Shown here: in pieces, positions 1 through 12,605 of the stretch
Position numbering within the stretch: position 1 is the stretch's first letter
Layout of the letters: each line of letters starts with the position of its first letter
Origin: Pipra filicauda
Taxonomy: Eukaryota > Chordata > Aves > Passeriformes > Pipridae
Direction: 5' to 3'
Length of the DNA: 64,000 nt
Assembly (NCBI RefSeq): GCF_003945595.2
Contig: NW_024104413.1
Location: forward strand, 584,001 to 648,000
The notes under the pieces: generated by a model
The model's input: the letters and a program-made list of their open reading frames with translations, nothing else
Databases searched by the model: none
What the model was told of the DNA's origin: nothing
Made by a program: the position numbers and the translations under genes

Positions 1-3000
1 ATGAATAAACTTTGGACTTTGTACCTAAATCCTATCACTTTTGAACAAAAATTTTGTTCCTTCCAATAGTGTTATGTAAGTCTTAGTTACGTTTAATTAC
101 TCGAAACTACTTACATGCAATATCATTTGTAAACTTTCAAAACACTGAGTTGCCTCATCAGCGGCTTTATTTAAATTGCTTAAGGACCTAATTCTGCCTT
201 GTGCACAGAGCACGTTGTCAACTTGTACAGTGACTTGTTTTTCAAAACAGAAGCAGCATTCTCTGTACACTGCAGAGTAGAAGCAAGTTTCTAACCTATA
301 GCTTTTCTGAATTCCCATCCTAAGGGGGATGTGCTTCCACTTGGGAAGTCTCTTTTCTGATTTCTGTGTTGTGCAGTAGTTGTTCATATTTGGGACTGTC
401 TAATAATGCCAGCACTCATTTTAGGGAATGGAGATTTTGAGGTTGATCCTGTGCTTCTTTACTTTCCCCGAAAATATAGTAGGCAACAGATTTAGACTGA
501 GAACAACCAGGCCTTCAGTAATAGAGACACTAACACCACTGTTGCAACCCACCTCTGAGTCAGGGTAACTGAGATTGCTGTTAATGAAACCCTTGGGTGA
601 ATTAGAGTAAAACGACACTGAATAACCAGGGTATGTATGAGGCAGACTTATTTTAAAACAGTTTAATTGCAGCGGAACGGAGGTATGTGGACATTTCGGT
701 TCTTTTCTATAAAAGTATAAAAATACCATGAAGAAAACATGGAAGGAAAAGAGAGAAGGAAAGGATAAAATTAGGTAGTGGAGAGGAAAGGTATCACCAC
801 CCATGAATCCATTGATGAGACTTGATCATTGCTGGTTTGCTGTAGTGGCGATTGGAGTCTTCATCTCTTGGAGTGGGGCCTGTGAAATAAAAAGTTCATC
901 GGGTTATTTACATTAAAGTTGCCGTGGGAATGCCTGGAGCCCTCGCAAGGGAGGGGATTCTTTGTATCTGATGCAGTGTTATGGGGCATGCACATATTTC
1001 TGATGGACAGTTCCCAAAAAGAATCAGGAGGTGCTTTGGGGTTCTTGGTGGCCTGGAACCCCCTCTGTTGGTCTTGCCCACTCCTCGACCCCACTTCTGC
1101 TCTTGCACTGCATTTTGTGTGGTCCCCATGGTCCTAAACAGGAAAACTGGCTCCAGAAAGGTGCTGCCCTACCTTTGTACAGCCCCCATTTCCAGGCACA
1201 TCCTGTTCTATTCTTGACCATTTGAGTGGTCATCAGTGTTTGAGACATAGCAGTGCATTAACTCCTTACTGTCCAGGCTTCTAAAAACACCTTTCCCTTA
1301 CCAAAGGGAGAATAAGGGAAGCTGTGTAGATGCAAGACAGTTCCACTGATGTGAATGTGATGGCCTTTCTCTAAAACTTTTCAGCTGTTAGAGCTGTAGC
1401 AGAATAGAAATGGGTGAGCAGGCAATTTAACCTGAAGGGTTAAAGGTTGTGTCATGTGGCCTTGCAGCGGTTAAAAATATTGCACGTGGACTGTCACCAA
1501 ATATTGTCCCGTGATTGTAAAGGCATTTCATAGAATGTGTAATAAAATACATGTATTTGCGTAAAATGCACCTTTTACCAAGTACTACTTGAAAAGTTAC
1601 CCAGTAGATGTGGGTTTACTTTGTTCCCTTGTCAAAAAGCAATCTGAATTTACCATCAACAAAGGCATATAATTAATGCTTTTCTGTATAGTTTCTTTCC
1701 ATGGCGATCAAGTCAGGGTTTCTGAGCGTGTGGGAGAGACATAAATGCTTAGTGCTGGAAAAGTGCCAGTGAACAAAGGGAGATCTGGAGCCTTTCATCT
1801 AGGGTCCATGGATTTTATTTCAAACAGGGTTGGGGGTTAGCTATTTTTCTGAAGCCTTTAGATCAGCAATTCAAAAATAATGATTATTATTTTCCAGAGG
1901 ACAACTGACAGGCATCAGAAGATGGTGCTATCACTGGCTGCGATCTTGTTCATCTGCATGGTTCCATTGCTTAAGTCTGTTCTTTGGCTTATTTAGGATG
2001 ATCATGTTTTTGTTTTGTGGTGGTGGTGGTGGCTCCATTCCTGCTGGAAAAAACCTGTACAATATTTCTGCTTCCATACAAAGGATCACAGAAACCTGGG
2101 GGAAATGTTGCCTTTAATGTTCAAATGATGGGCTGCTATCAGTTACGTTTATAAGATGACGCACATTTTATGTTCCTCAAAAGAGGCAGTACTGATATTT
2201 GAAAGCCGCTGTGAAAAATCATGCAAAAGGTGCTTGCGGTTTTGTTTCAAAAGGAGAAAATCTCCTTGAGAACCACCCTTGTTTCTGGAAATGTGATTTT
2301 TCAAGGTGATTCCTAAATTCCAGATTTACTCTGTGGTTTGAGATTGTTCTGTCAGCACCCTGGCTTCTCATTGGTAGTATATTTTTGGTCTTAGTCCTAT
2401 GTTGGGAAGTCTGTGCTAGAATTCTTCCTCTCCCGGTTAGTTGTGACATTTTTTTAGTGACAATTTCTCGTTTTGGTCTACCAGGTTGTTTACAAGATGT
2501 GAGAATAGCATATTTTTTTCTGATAACATGCAATAAATAATTTTATAAACGTGTTGTTTTTCTAATAGCCTGTATCTAACAGGTCTCTTAATTTAAAGAT
2601 GTTTTCTTCTTACCATTCTTTTACAGTCCATTTAAATCCTATTTGAAAAATCAGATCAGCATTCATTATGCAACAAATTGAACTAAGCTAATCCTAGTCA
2701 CTTGTCATTGATAGGACTCCATGGGCAAAGCCAGAATGTAACCAGTTCAATAGTTAATACAGCTTTTTCATGGGACAGTTTTATACAGACCTTGTGGATG
2801 GCAGGCAGGCATCTTCTGATTTCAGTATCAAACCTAATGAGTGGTACTTAATAAAATGTAAAAATAATTAAAATACATATTCAGGGAGTGATCACTAATG
2901 AAGAAAAAAGATGTATTATGACATGGCTAAATGTGTGTTTTGTTTGGTTAGTTGTTTTTTTCTTTAAAGTGATGCTTTCAAATCTGGAGAATATTCTCCA

Positions 3001-6000
3001 GTGGTGTGGTAAATTCTGTGCTGGCAGTAGAGATACACAGGATAACCTGGGCCACTGGTTGGGCTGAATCCCTTTGAATGTTAGATACAGAATATAAAGA
3101 GGTGTTAGACAGAAGAAATGCAGGATGCATTTATAGAATGAGACTCCTACCTGGGCAGCTCATACTCAGGAGGGTGTTGAGATGATAACAGACAACAATA
3201 TCACCACGTAAGAAAAACTTCCACACAACCCAACGAAAATTCTCCGCCAAAATCCCAAAGCCGTATGTGCAACCTACAGTTTTGATATGTTTAAAGGGGC
3301 AGTCAGTGGATACAGAAATAGGCAAATAAAAGGTAGTGCAAATACTTGATGTGGTAGTTGAAAAAGGCAAAATGAGCAGTGTGTAGAAGTTGCAGTCTAG
3401 CAAAGCAAAACAAGAAATTAGATGCGTTAATTTGATATTTAATGTGATTATTTCCTGAAACAAACTACCCAGATAAGTGGTCAGTTCTCTGTTAAGTGCT
3501 TTCAAATTATGTCTTTCTGTTAATTTGAGCAACTATGGATGCAAATTGCTAATTCCTATTCTGTCAAAGAATAGTAAGGAATTTGGATGAAATTAGTTGA
3601 ACTATATTTTGCATAAGCTGAAAGTAGAACTTGGCATGGAATATGGCTCCTGTATCTCCTATTTTCTGCTACCAGTTGGATTAAATTGAATTGATGAAGT
3701 TGTGGGTTTTGCTTTAAATGACCCCCTCTGAAGAGATTTAGAGTTGCATGCAGTTTCAGCTTGCCAGGGACCACGTATGATTGACACAATTAATCAAAGA
3801 TCACGCTACTAATCCACACCAAACATAACACAGTTGAGAGAACTCAATTAAAACTTCTGTTTCTCCAATTGAAAAAATCAGCCACATGGGAGCTAAGTAT
3901 CTCAGGCTTACTTGTTTTGCTTGAGACTAGTCTTAATAAATTGCCTTATTTTGCTTCTGCAGTGCAATTTAGGTGCTTATAAATCAGCAGTCATGCTTTG
4001 CCACAATTCCACACACAAAATCCTGCATCTTTGATTAACAACCTTGTATGGAAGGTTTCAATGGTTGTAGATAAATGCTGAAGGAAAATGTAAAATTCAG
4101 AAATAATAAAAATAATTGGGCAGGGAATGTTTAAAGAAATGCTTTAGGCGTTAATGCCTGACTTTATAAATACAGAAATTTAGAAGTAAACAACAATAAA
4201 TTTAGTAGTTTAACTATAGACTCTCCCTGTTATTATCATTCATTTTGAATTTTGTTTGTTTCCCTGACCATATATCACAAGCTTTATCCTTCTCCCTGGG
4301 CACCTTTACACCAAGGCTATAGTGAAGACATTATTCAAGACTGTAGATTTTCGACAGCTTATACTTATGGTACTGAAGCTGCTTAATAAAAGACAATGTT
4401 GAACAGATTAAGAGGAAGAAGCTTGAGTGAAAAGGCTCTCTATTTTATAGACAGTTGCCAATTAAAGAACAAAATAAAAAAAAAAAACCCTACCTCTTTC
4501 ATTACTACATTTCAGCTACCTGAAAAGATATTTAATTTCTGATTTGCCTCAGAATTTAGGGGGTGTAAAGTAGTGCTGTAGGAAGCTGCTAGGCAGCGTG
4601 ATGGCTCACAACAGTGTTAAAGGTGTAAATTCTCTACATTCACATACAAGTAAGGCATATAGGAGCAGGAATGGGTGCCTCTATTGTCAGGGAGGATTGT
4701 TGTTGTCTCATTAAATCGCTGACTGAGAACCAATTCAACTCATAACTCTGAGGGCATATGTAGCATTGCTTATAAGACTAAACCTTTTCCATGAGTCCTA
4801 CGGCAATAAAATGCTTGCCTTGATTAACCCCTTGATCCTGTCAAGTGTGGAGGATATTTACTGTTCTCTTCAAAAGATCCTTTTCAGGGACTAAATAACT
4901 GTGCAGGTTTAAATACTCACGTACTGTGAATGCCTGAAAGGATTCCTCTGTGGGGGTCTGTATTCTGAAGACTAAAATATGGAGGTTAACAATGTGTTGT
5001 ATTTCAGATTGGAAAGATTATGGTTCACAGCATATACATCATCATTATACCCTCAGTGTTATTGTCCTTTGCCATTTGTTGCACTTGGTGCTGATGTCTT
5101 TTCAAGTGATATTATCTTCTGGTTTGCTGTTGACTAATTTCTTCACTGTATTGCAATTGTTTCTGTTGGTACATGTTGTGCTCTAATATGCTTATCTTGT
5201 TCATCTTCACTAGTTGTCATTTAAAATGTGATGCTTCTTGGTAATTTCTATGCTTTTTCTGCTTCTTTAGCTTATAAAATCAATGTTTTGACTTTACCCA
5301 ACAGTTTTCTTTACCTGGAAGTTCTTACCTATGTTATTTTTTTTCCCAATATTTGAGGTGCTATGAATTGTTTTCATGCAACTTGGCCTTTGTTTTTACT
5401 GTTTCTATGCCTAGGCTAGTCTTTCTTAAAAGCATTTTTGAGTTGTTTCATTCTTCAGTGCATTAAGAATCAATTGCAGATACTTTACAGCTATTTGTTT
5501 TCTGTTGTATCAGGCATTTTTTCTTTCATCTAGAGACAACTAATTCTAATTTCCAGTTACAGTCAGTGTAGTCTTAATGTTTCTTACACTGTGATTAAAA
5601 ACTGTTTTCATTTTATACACATGTCCCACAAATATTGTGTATGTCATACTGACTACTTCTTTAGAATAATAAGAGGTTGTGTTTATCGCAACCCGTGAAT
5701 CTTTCACCAAGTTGGTGGCATCTACAAAAAACTACTCCCTCTCTTCTCCCACTTGTATCTCTACTCTCTTTGAACAGTCAAAATTCTTATCTCCTGCTTT
5801 CACACACAATAATCCCTTATTTTTTAAATATTTTGATAAAAGCTTTCATAAGCATCAGAATTGCTAGCTGTTAATATTTAAAAATCCTTCTGTGGTGTAA
5901 ACCATTATTATTAATATTTCTCAATCTTTTTGAGGAGACATTCCTTTATTCTTCTGTTCTTTCTGTTATAATTTCTGTTTTGTCTTAGTGTGGCCAGAAA

Positions 6001-6630
6001 TCCATTTTGATAATTCTGTTCTTTGCCACTTGAAAGACTTGCGGCATAGTTTTCTCTCTGTAATGCCTTGTGTAGTCATATTATTATTTGTTTTGTGAAG
6101 TCTTGACATCTAATTGGCCCTGGTAGATTCAGTACCTTTCCCTTCTGTGGCTTCATTCTTGTGATCCTCAAAGTGGGTATTCTGACCAGGTAGCACTGTT
6201 CATCATGCTGCCAAGGTTACCACATTCTTTGAGAGATTATTCCAGTTTTTGGTAGATTTGGGAGGGAATGATTGTTTGTTTTTACTTGGAAAGCAACTGA
6301 AGTCTACTTTTGTTTAATAAACAAAACTTGTGCTTCAGTTGTTTGCTCCTCCAGATAACTATGCCACAAGTAGTGAGAATGCCAGGGTGGTTTCGGAGAT
6401 TACCAGGGGTTGGGTAATGTCCCACGTTTGTTACGTGAGACTTTTTTTTTTTTTCTTCAAGGGAGAAAAAATTTCAAAGTGTGGGTAAATATCTCAAGAT
6501 CATTCTTTTCCTTGCTGCCACGATATGGCTTAAATGTTAAAAAAAAAAAATCACAATAAATACAACCAGCTGAAGTGGGTGGGGTTTTTTTTGCAAAAAT
6601 AATGTAATATTGTCTATGTCTCCAATACAG
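1..6630 (+). other. Intron 1 or 5' flank of ZFYVE28, no gene seen
   Basis: This AT-rich sequence precedes the first recognisable ZFYVE28 exon. No CpG island, promoter or initiating exon was found. All ORFs are short and look like chance. Roughly 5040-6200 is unusually T-rich on this strand. A somewhat GC-richer patch at about 900-1220 gives overlapping short ORFs on both strands, with no recognisable protein. The acceptor for the next exon lies at the right end. Confidence 0.7.
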
Positions 6631-6771
6631 AGAACAGACCCACAACTCCTTGCTCAGTTCTACTATGCTGATGAGGAACTAAATCAAGTAGCAGCTGAAC
6701 TGGACAGTTTGGATGGAAGAAAAGACCCACAGAGATGTACACTGCTGGTCAACCAGTTTCGCTCTTGTCAG
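6631..6771 (+). CDS. ZFYVE28: ZFYVE28 coding exon (probably exon 2), N-terminal LST2 region
   Basis: This exon is 141 nt, phase 0 at both ends, and encodes 47 residues beginning [16 protein letters not shown] and ending NQFRSCQ. An acceptor AG precedes it at 6629-6630 and a donor GT follows at 6772. The peptide is nearly identical to what I recall for residues 14-60 of human LST2, which is why the gene is named with confidence. It is rich in acidic and leucine residues and is probably helical; it has no catalytic motif. The frame stays open a short way upstream, but the only starts there (TTG and ATG just before the AG) lie in intron sequence. The true initiator should be in an upstream exon outside the window. 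Confidence 0.94.
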
Positions 6772-7463
6772 GTAATCAAAATGACACCTTCCTGATTTCA
6801 TTGACATTTGTATGTGCATCTAATCTACACTATTACCTATCTTATTAATTTTTAATAAATGAACTTCCAAAAGGAACCTTTGCCTGTCCTTACTTTAAAG
6901 GGTATATTTTTGAAAATAGTCCGTAAATTAAACTTATTACATCTCATTTAAGAGTGTTGATGCTTTCCTTGAATAACAACACACATTAAAAACTTTGTTT
7001 CCTTTATATAAAATAAGTATACAGGACTTACTAGGACATGAGAAGTATTTCAAAATTTCAAGCAGCAAAAGATAGCCATGCCATTTGTAGCTGCTCAGGT
7101 TTCATATCTCATGAGTCTGATAGTTTTCCATTAATAAATGAACTACATTAAGACAGCTGATAGATTTTCTGTTATTTTGGAAAGAATATTCTCTGCTTCA
7201 TATAAATAGTATTGAAGATGAGAGAAATTACCAAGAAACCAAGCAAAAGAGGGTTTTTATCTGTAAAGTAATACAAAAGTATCAATGTGTCTCAAAGTTT
7301 CCGTTGTATAATACCTAAACAAAGATTCCTGAGACCACTTACTGAAATATGGGTATGCTTTGAGCCAGACTTGAAGGGAGAAGAACCAGAGAGTGCAAAG
7401 ACCAATTCAGCCAAGTCTAGCTCTCGAAATAATGTCATGGTTTTGTGATTGGATTTATGTCCC

Positions 7464-7994
7464 TGTTTTGGCTGGGACAGAGTTAATTTTCTTCCCAGTA
7501 GCTGTGTGTTGGATTAAGGGTGAGAATAGTGTTGGTAACACACTGATGTTTTAGTTGGTGCTAAGCAGTGGTCAGGGACTCTTCAGCTTCTCATACTGCC
7601 TTGCCAGTGTGTAAGCTGGGGGGGGGGGGGGGGGGGGGGCACAAAAATTTGTGAGGAGACACAGCCAGGACAGCTGACCCCAGGTGGCCAGAGGGGTATC
7701 CCAGACCATATGGCACCATGCTCAGTGTGTGAGCTTAGGGGGAAAGCTGCCTGGGGGCTGCTGCACAGGGATTGTCTGGGCATCGCTCAGCAGGTGGTGA
7801 GCAATGGCATTGTGTATCCCTTGTTTTGTTTATTATCATTTCTTCTTCTTCTTCTATCCTATTAAACAGTCTTTATCTCAACCCATGAATTCTACCTTTT
7901 TTTTTTATCAATTCTTTCCCCCATTCCCTTGGGGCGAGGGGAGCGATAAAGGACTGTGTGGTGTTCAGCTGCCTGTCAGGTTAAACTGTGACCA
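7464..7994 (+). mobile_element. Solo LTR of an avian endogenous retrovirus, + orientation
   Basis: The segment begins TGTTTTGGCTGGGACAGAG and ends near GGTTAAACTGTGACCA, the pattern of LTRs widespread in neoavian genomes. A polyadenylation signal ATTAAA lies at 7861-7866, followed by the typical TCTTTATCTCAACCCATGA segment. A pyrimidine/(TTC)n stretch is just upstream. It has no internal gag, pol or env sequence, so it is a solo LTR. A 22-G run interrupts it at 7618-7639. No clear target duplication was found, so the ends are approximate. The family name is not assigned. Confidence 0.82.
7618..7639 (+). repeat. Run of 22 G
   Basis: This is a pure homopolymer of 22 guanines inside the LTR. 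It can form G-quadruplex structures and is a likely point of length error or polymorphism. Confidence 0.97.
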
Positions 7995-8819
7995 TTTACT
8001 AAGAAAAAAGTATTCAGAAATTGAAAAACTGTTGAGAAAATATAACTTCTCCTATCACACTCTATGCCATTCTGCGTTAAGAATTTCAGTAATAAAATTC
8101 CGATTTTTAGAAGTAGAAACTACTTTTGTGGTACGTTAGTATTTGCATGAATGCTTTGGTATTTTCTCTCCCAGTCACACCCAAGAAAACCCCTTTAAAC
8201 CAAAGTAGGTTCAAGTACAGAGTACACCATGCTCAGGTGATAAGAGGTTTTCTGCACAAAAAGTAAACTCTTGCAGTCACCTCAAGACAATTTTAAGTGG
8301 AAAGACCATAGTAATAAAGATTCATTAACATCTCCACCAAGTTAAAAATTGTGCAGTCAAGTGTAAAGAATGTATTTTGATTCACCCTTACTAGAATTTC
8401 TTCCTGTTATTACTAATAAAATGTACCAAACTTCATTATGTGGAAAAATTTCATCACTAATCATATTAAGATGAGTTTCAAGATAAGTGCCCTGATCATT
8501 GTAGGAAATGTTCACATTAAGTTAGCTGAGCCTGTTAAAAAGGAAAATAGTCAGGTGCTGTGTGCTTGCTTGTAGGAAAACTAAATTTTAGAAGTGCAGC
8601 TTTTTGAAAAGCACTTACAGAGAAAGAGTTGACAGTCGATGTATTGTTATGTCAGAAACAATTTTAATACTTCTGTCAACTTTGAATATCTTCACAGTTT
8701 CCTACTGTACTGTCCCTAGAGAAAAATGTGGAGTTTAGGGTTTACCAAACTGGAAGCCATAAGTGTTTAGTAAGAGTCAAAATGCAGTGACTTGGAGGGA
8801 AAAACGTACAGGTGAGAGT

Positions 8820-9010
8820 GACCTTGAAAGGTCATTGACTTGAGTCCTCTGTGTGATGGGTCAGCTCTGTGTAAATCACCCTTCCCAAATATTTGTCTGA
8901 CCTGTTCTTAGAAACCTCCAGTAATGGATATTCCACAAACTTTCTTGTCAAATTCTTTCCAGATTGGCTTTTTCAGGAAAGGTTTTCTTTTCTCATAATA
9001 AGGGTAGATG
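8820..9010 (-). mobile_element. Old diverged CR1 3' fragment
   Basis: The + strand reads as the complement of an old CR1 3' region. Examples are TTGTCTGACCTGTTCTTAGA, then AAACCTCCAGTAATGG and ATTCCACAAAC followed by TTTCCAG. These match the generic CR1 text 'cctgttcttaaaaacctcc' / 'gatggagattccaca'. The match fades after about 9010. It is much more diverged than the other copies, suggesting an old insertion. Confidence 0.6.
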
Positions 9011-12000
9011 AAAAATATCATCATGCAAGACAGTCTCCTTCCTTGTTGGTTGTTTTATCCCTGCTGATGACAGTTGATTCCCTGTTTCTTTGCAGGTGCA
9101 CAGGCTTTCTGATTTGTTTCTCATAGGACAGACAGACCTGAGGAGCTGTTCTGTTCAAAAAGTAGCTTCTCTGAATGTTTCACCTGTAGGACTGCAAGAA
9201 ATGCAGACTCTGAGAGCATCTTGGTCAGTTCGCTTGACTTGCTCTATGGTGACTCACCACCTTGTGACTCTTATTACCTTCTGATGTCTGGTAATTTCTT
9301 TTCATTTGTCAAACAGATTGTTTTAGTAACAGCAATCTGTTGCTAGATCTGCAAGAAAAGACGGAGATTTTTTTTTTTGTCGTGTAGCTATTTCTGTAAT
9401 TTGTCATTTTCGAAGTTCTGCAGAATAGGTCAGATCATCATCAAATGTCATGTCCAAAACAACACTGCTAATTAGGATTTATGCTATTTTGTAGCAGTTT
9501 GTGTAAAGCAGAGGTTTGGGGTTTTTTCTTTTAAGAATTTGTCCTGTAAATGCCAAATAAGAAAAGGAACAGTATTTTAATAAGGATTCAGAATATATTT
9601 GCTAATCAAATATTGCATGGTAGGAGGACAAATTGGTTTTAGCCTAAGGTATGGTGGAGTTTGAGAACAATAGAGAACAAACAGCCAGCCCTGGGGTCAG
9701 AATGGTTGTGGTGGAAGGTTGTGCATGTGAAAGTAGGGTAGCAGCTGCATTGTGCAATAACTCCGTGATGTCTCCAACAATAGTCAGGCAATTCTGAGAC
9801 CTCTTATTTAGAGATGTGCGCTTCTGACTCTTCAAGTGTCTTGAAGAGACACTCTGAGAAGTGTCTTGTGACCACAAAACATAGTTAACCAGACTCCCAG
9901 TCTTTGTATTACTTTTTTTCCTGTTGTGTCCTTGTTTTTCATGTATTATTAGGTTTTCCAGATCATTCCTAATTTTTACCTCCATGAATTTGAGAGGCAT
10001 AGTATTTCAGTCAGATTTTAATGTTTTCTAGGGACAAAGACTTCTAAAATCCCATGTCCTTCTGTCTTTGTATCTGGTTTTGAAATTCATTGTTCCTGGG
10101 TTGCTTATTTTCAGGTGGTTTACTCATAATATCTACTGGATTAACAGATGATGATGATTATTATTATTATTAAATTTTATTATTATGAAATTTTATCTTA
10201 TCAACTAGAGAAAGGAAATGTCTTTAAATTAGTGTGATTTTTTTTTTTTTTCTTTTAAAGACCAACAAGTCTTACAAACTGGAATTCTTTTTGGAGAGAC
10301 GTTGGATATTATGCTGAATCTTAACCGTATCTGAAGAGCTAAGTTTTATAACTTTGCCTCTATCTTCAACTTACAATAGTAGAGTTAAAGATCTCCAAGT
10401 TTATTGTAGTGTGTGAACGGACTCAGACAAACAAGCAGGTCTCTGCCTAAAGAATGCAATGCTTTACAGTGGACATATTTAATGTTTTCTGTCTTATCAA
10501 AACTGGCAGTATTAGTCAAGGCAAATTGAAGGTATGGCACATTGTGGTATTCCCATGGGATGTGCAGAGAACTTCAGTCTTGAAGACTGTTGATACTTCC
10601 TTAGTAAAGAAACTTGCAATTCTGAAAGCTGTCTTACACTGTTTTGTCTTAGCACTATTTGCTGATAAGAATCACACTGTTAACAGTTAAATTAATATTT
10701 CAGAATTTCTGAAGATCTTGCTACTTGGATTTCAAATGCTGTGGGTTGACTGTACAGCAGGATGCTGTGTAGCATGCATGTATGAATAAGAATCAGGGTA
10801 ATGGTTTTCAAAGCTTTACTTTCCATTTTCACAATAATGTCATGTAACACTGTTTTCCAGTTACAGTAGCCTATTATAAAAATTACATCCCTGGTTTTGC
10901 TTTGATTTTTGTATGTCAGTGGTAAAATATTGTAAGAGCATAACATATCTATCAATACAGTATCTTGCATTTGTTGTGTAGTTAATACCTATTCAACAGA
11001 ATAAAACACTTCTTTCTCTAGTGGTTTCATTTAAAATTAATAACTAAAGTGTGCAAAGATGCATGATGAAAAGCTGTGTAAGTTTTTCTTAAAAGAACAA
11101 AAGGTAGGTAGAATGTCATACTGGTTTATTGAACTTGATTGATGATAATAGAAGGAAAGTATTTTGTGTTTTCCTTAAGCAAAATATCTCTGCATTAGTG
11201 CATCTCGAGTAATATGCAGTGCTGGTTCATCTGACGGGGTTTTTTCCCTACAACACAAATCATTGCAGTATTTTTGTATTAGTGGTATAATAAGGTGTCC
11301 TTTCTGTGCTACTCACAACATCCCATGGTATTGAATTTCATAAAAAGTGATGGTGCTTCATGTACCCTTTTGAATAATTCACTTATGCATTTGTGATCAT
11401 TGCCTAAAGTAATTTGCTTTGACCATTGCTGTTTTCACACTGATTAATATTTTGTTAGTTGAGCTGATAAACTGGTTTAAAACAATTTCTCAGCTATCTA
11501 AATGGGGTTAGGTTTATTGTTATGTGTTGCAGAACTTGATTGGTTTTGTTTAAGAGTAAAGAGAAAAAAACAAAACCCTGTGTTTCTAACTCAGAGATTT
11601 GTTAGGTATAGGTAGTGAACCTGAGCATAAGTACTTTGCATTGTGAAAATGTTTTCAGGATCACAGTACTTGCTTGCTGCTTCAGTACACTGGGAATTAC
11701 TTCTTTGTGTACAGTAGTGAGGTCTCAGAATAGCATATGAGTCAGTTCCCAGCAAGGTTTTATCAACATTATTCCTGCAGATTGCATCTCAGCAATGTGT
11801 AACTTGATCTGCTGAAGTGCACAGGGAAGGAATTTGCCCCATCAGGGCACTGACCTGAAGCAAACCATAGACTTTCCCGGCTGTGCTGCCCGTTGCACTG
11901 TACCACAGAATACTAAAATGAGGAATTCATAATATTTGTGAAACATGAGTGTTTCTGGCTCACTGGTAGGAGTGATGGACACTGCATTGACTTGTAGCAT

Positions 12001-12469
12001 ATTATACTGACTTCACTCCTTTCCTGTTACTTGCCTGCTTGGAAAGCACCTCTTGAACTACTGCAATTGGCAGCCCACCATTTTCAAGTCAGCTATTAGC
12101 AGTTTCAGTTTGCTTTAATATTAGGCTTTAAAATGTAGCATATAGTGGACTGCTTCTTGTATAGGTCTCTCCTCCATACAGTGGTGGAAAGCAGACACCT
12201 ATAATTCTGAAGCTCATTCTCTGTCATAGCACAAGTAAGTGTTGCTGAGGAGTCAGAGCCCTTAGAGAAAGCTACACATATCTGTGCTGTGTTGTCCCTT
12301 GTCTGTCTCAATTTCTGTAGCAATATAAAATGTAAAATACATGGTGAATATTATAAAAAATGCTGTTTCAACCAGACTTTTCTCCAAATTTCTCCAAGCT
12401 CAATTTGACAACTGAAAGCATCAGTATGAAATAAGTTAAGAATGTCAATGGAAACAAAGCTTTGCCCTT

Positions 12470-12605
12470 CAGTTTTTCATCCACCAATACCTCTGGGTCC
12501 TGTATTGCAGGACTGGTCTCAATCCACTCCTTGCCCAGTCCATATTGTTATTGAGGGTCTCCCCAACACAGGGCAGGACCTTGCACTTGGCCTTGTTCAA
12601 TCAAA
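12470..12605 (-). mobile_element. Short CR1 fragment
   Basis: The + strand shows TCATCCACCAATACC, CTCAATCCACTCCTTGCCCA and GGACCTTGCACTTGGCC in CR1 order. These are the complement of the region encoding the CR1 'CKVLHLG' segment and the following text. The fragment is truncated at both ends and lacks the CR1 3' terminus. Confidence 0.75.

Noticed and set aside
6610..6630. Possible alternative start codons just before the 6631 exon
   Set aside because: They lie in the pyrimidine tract and acceptor region; LST2 begins in an upstream exon.
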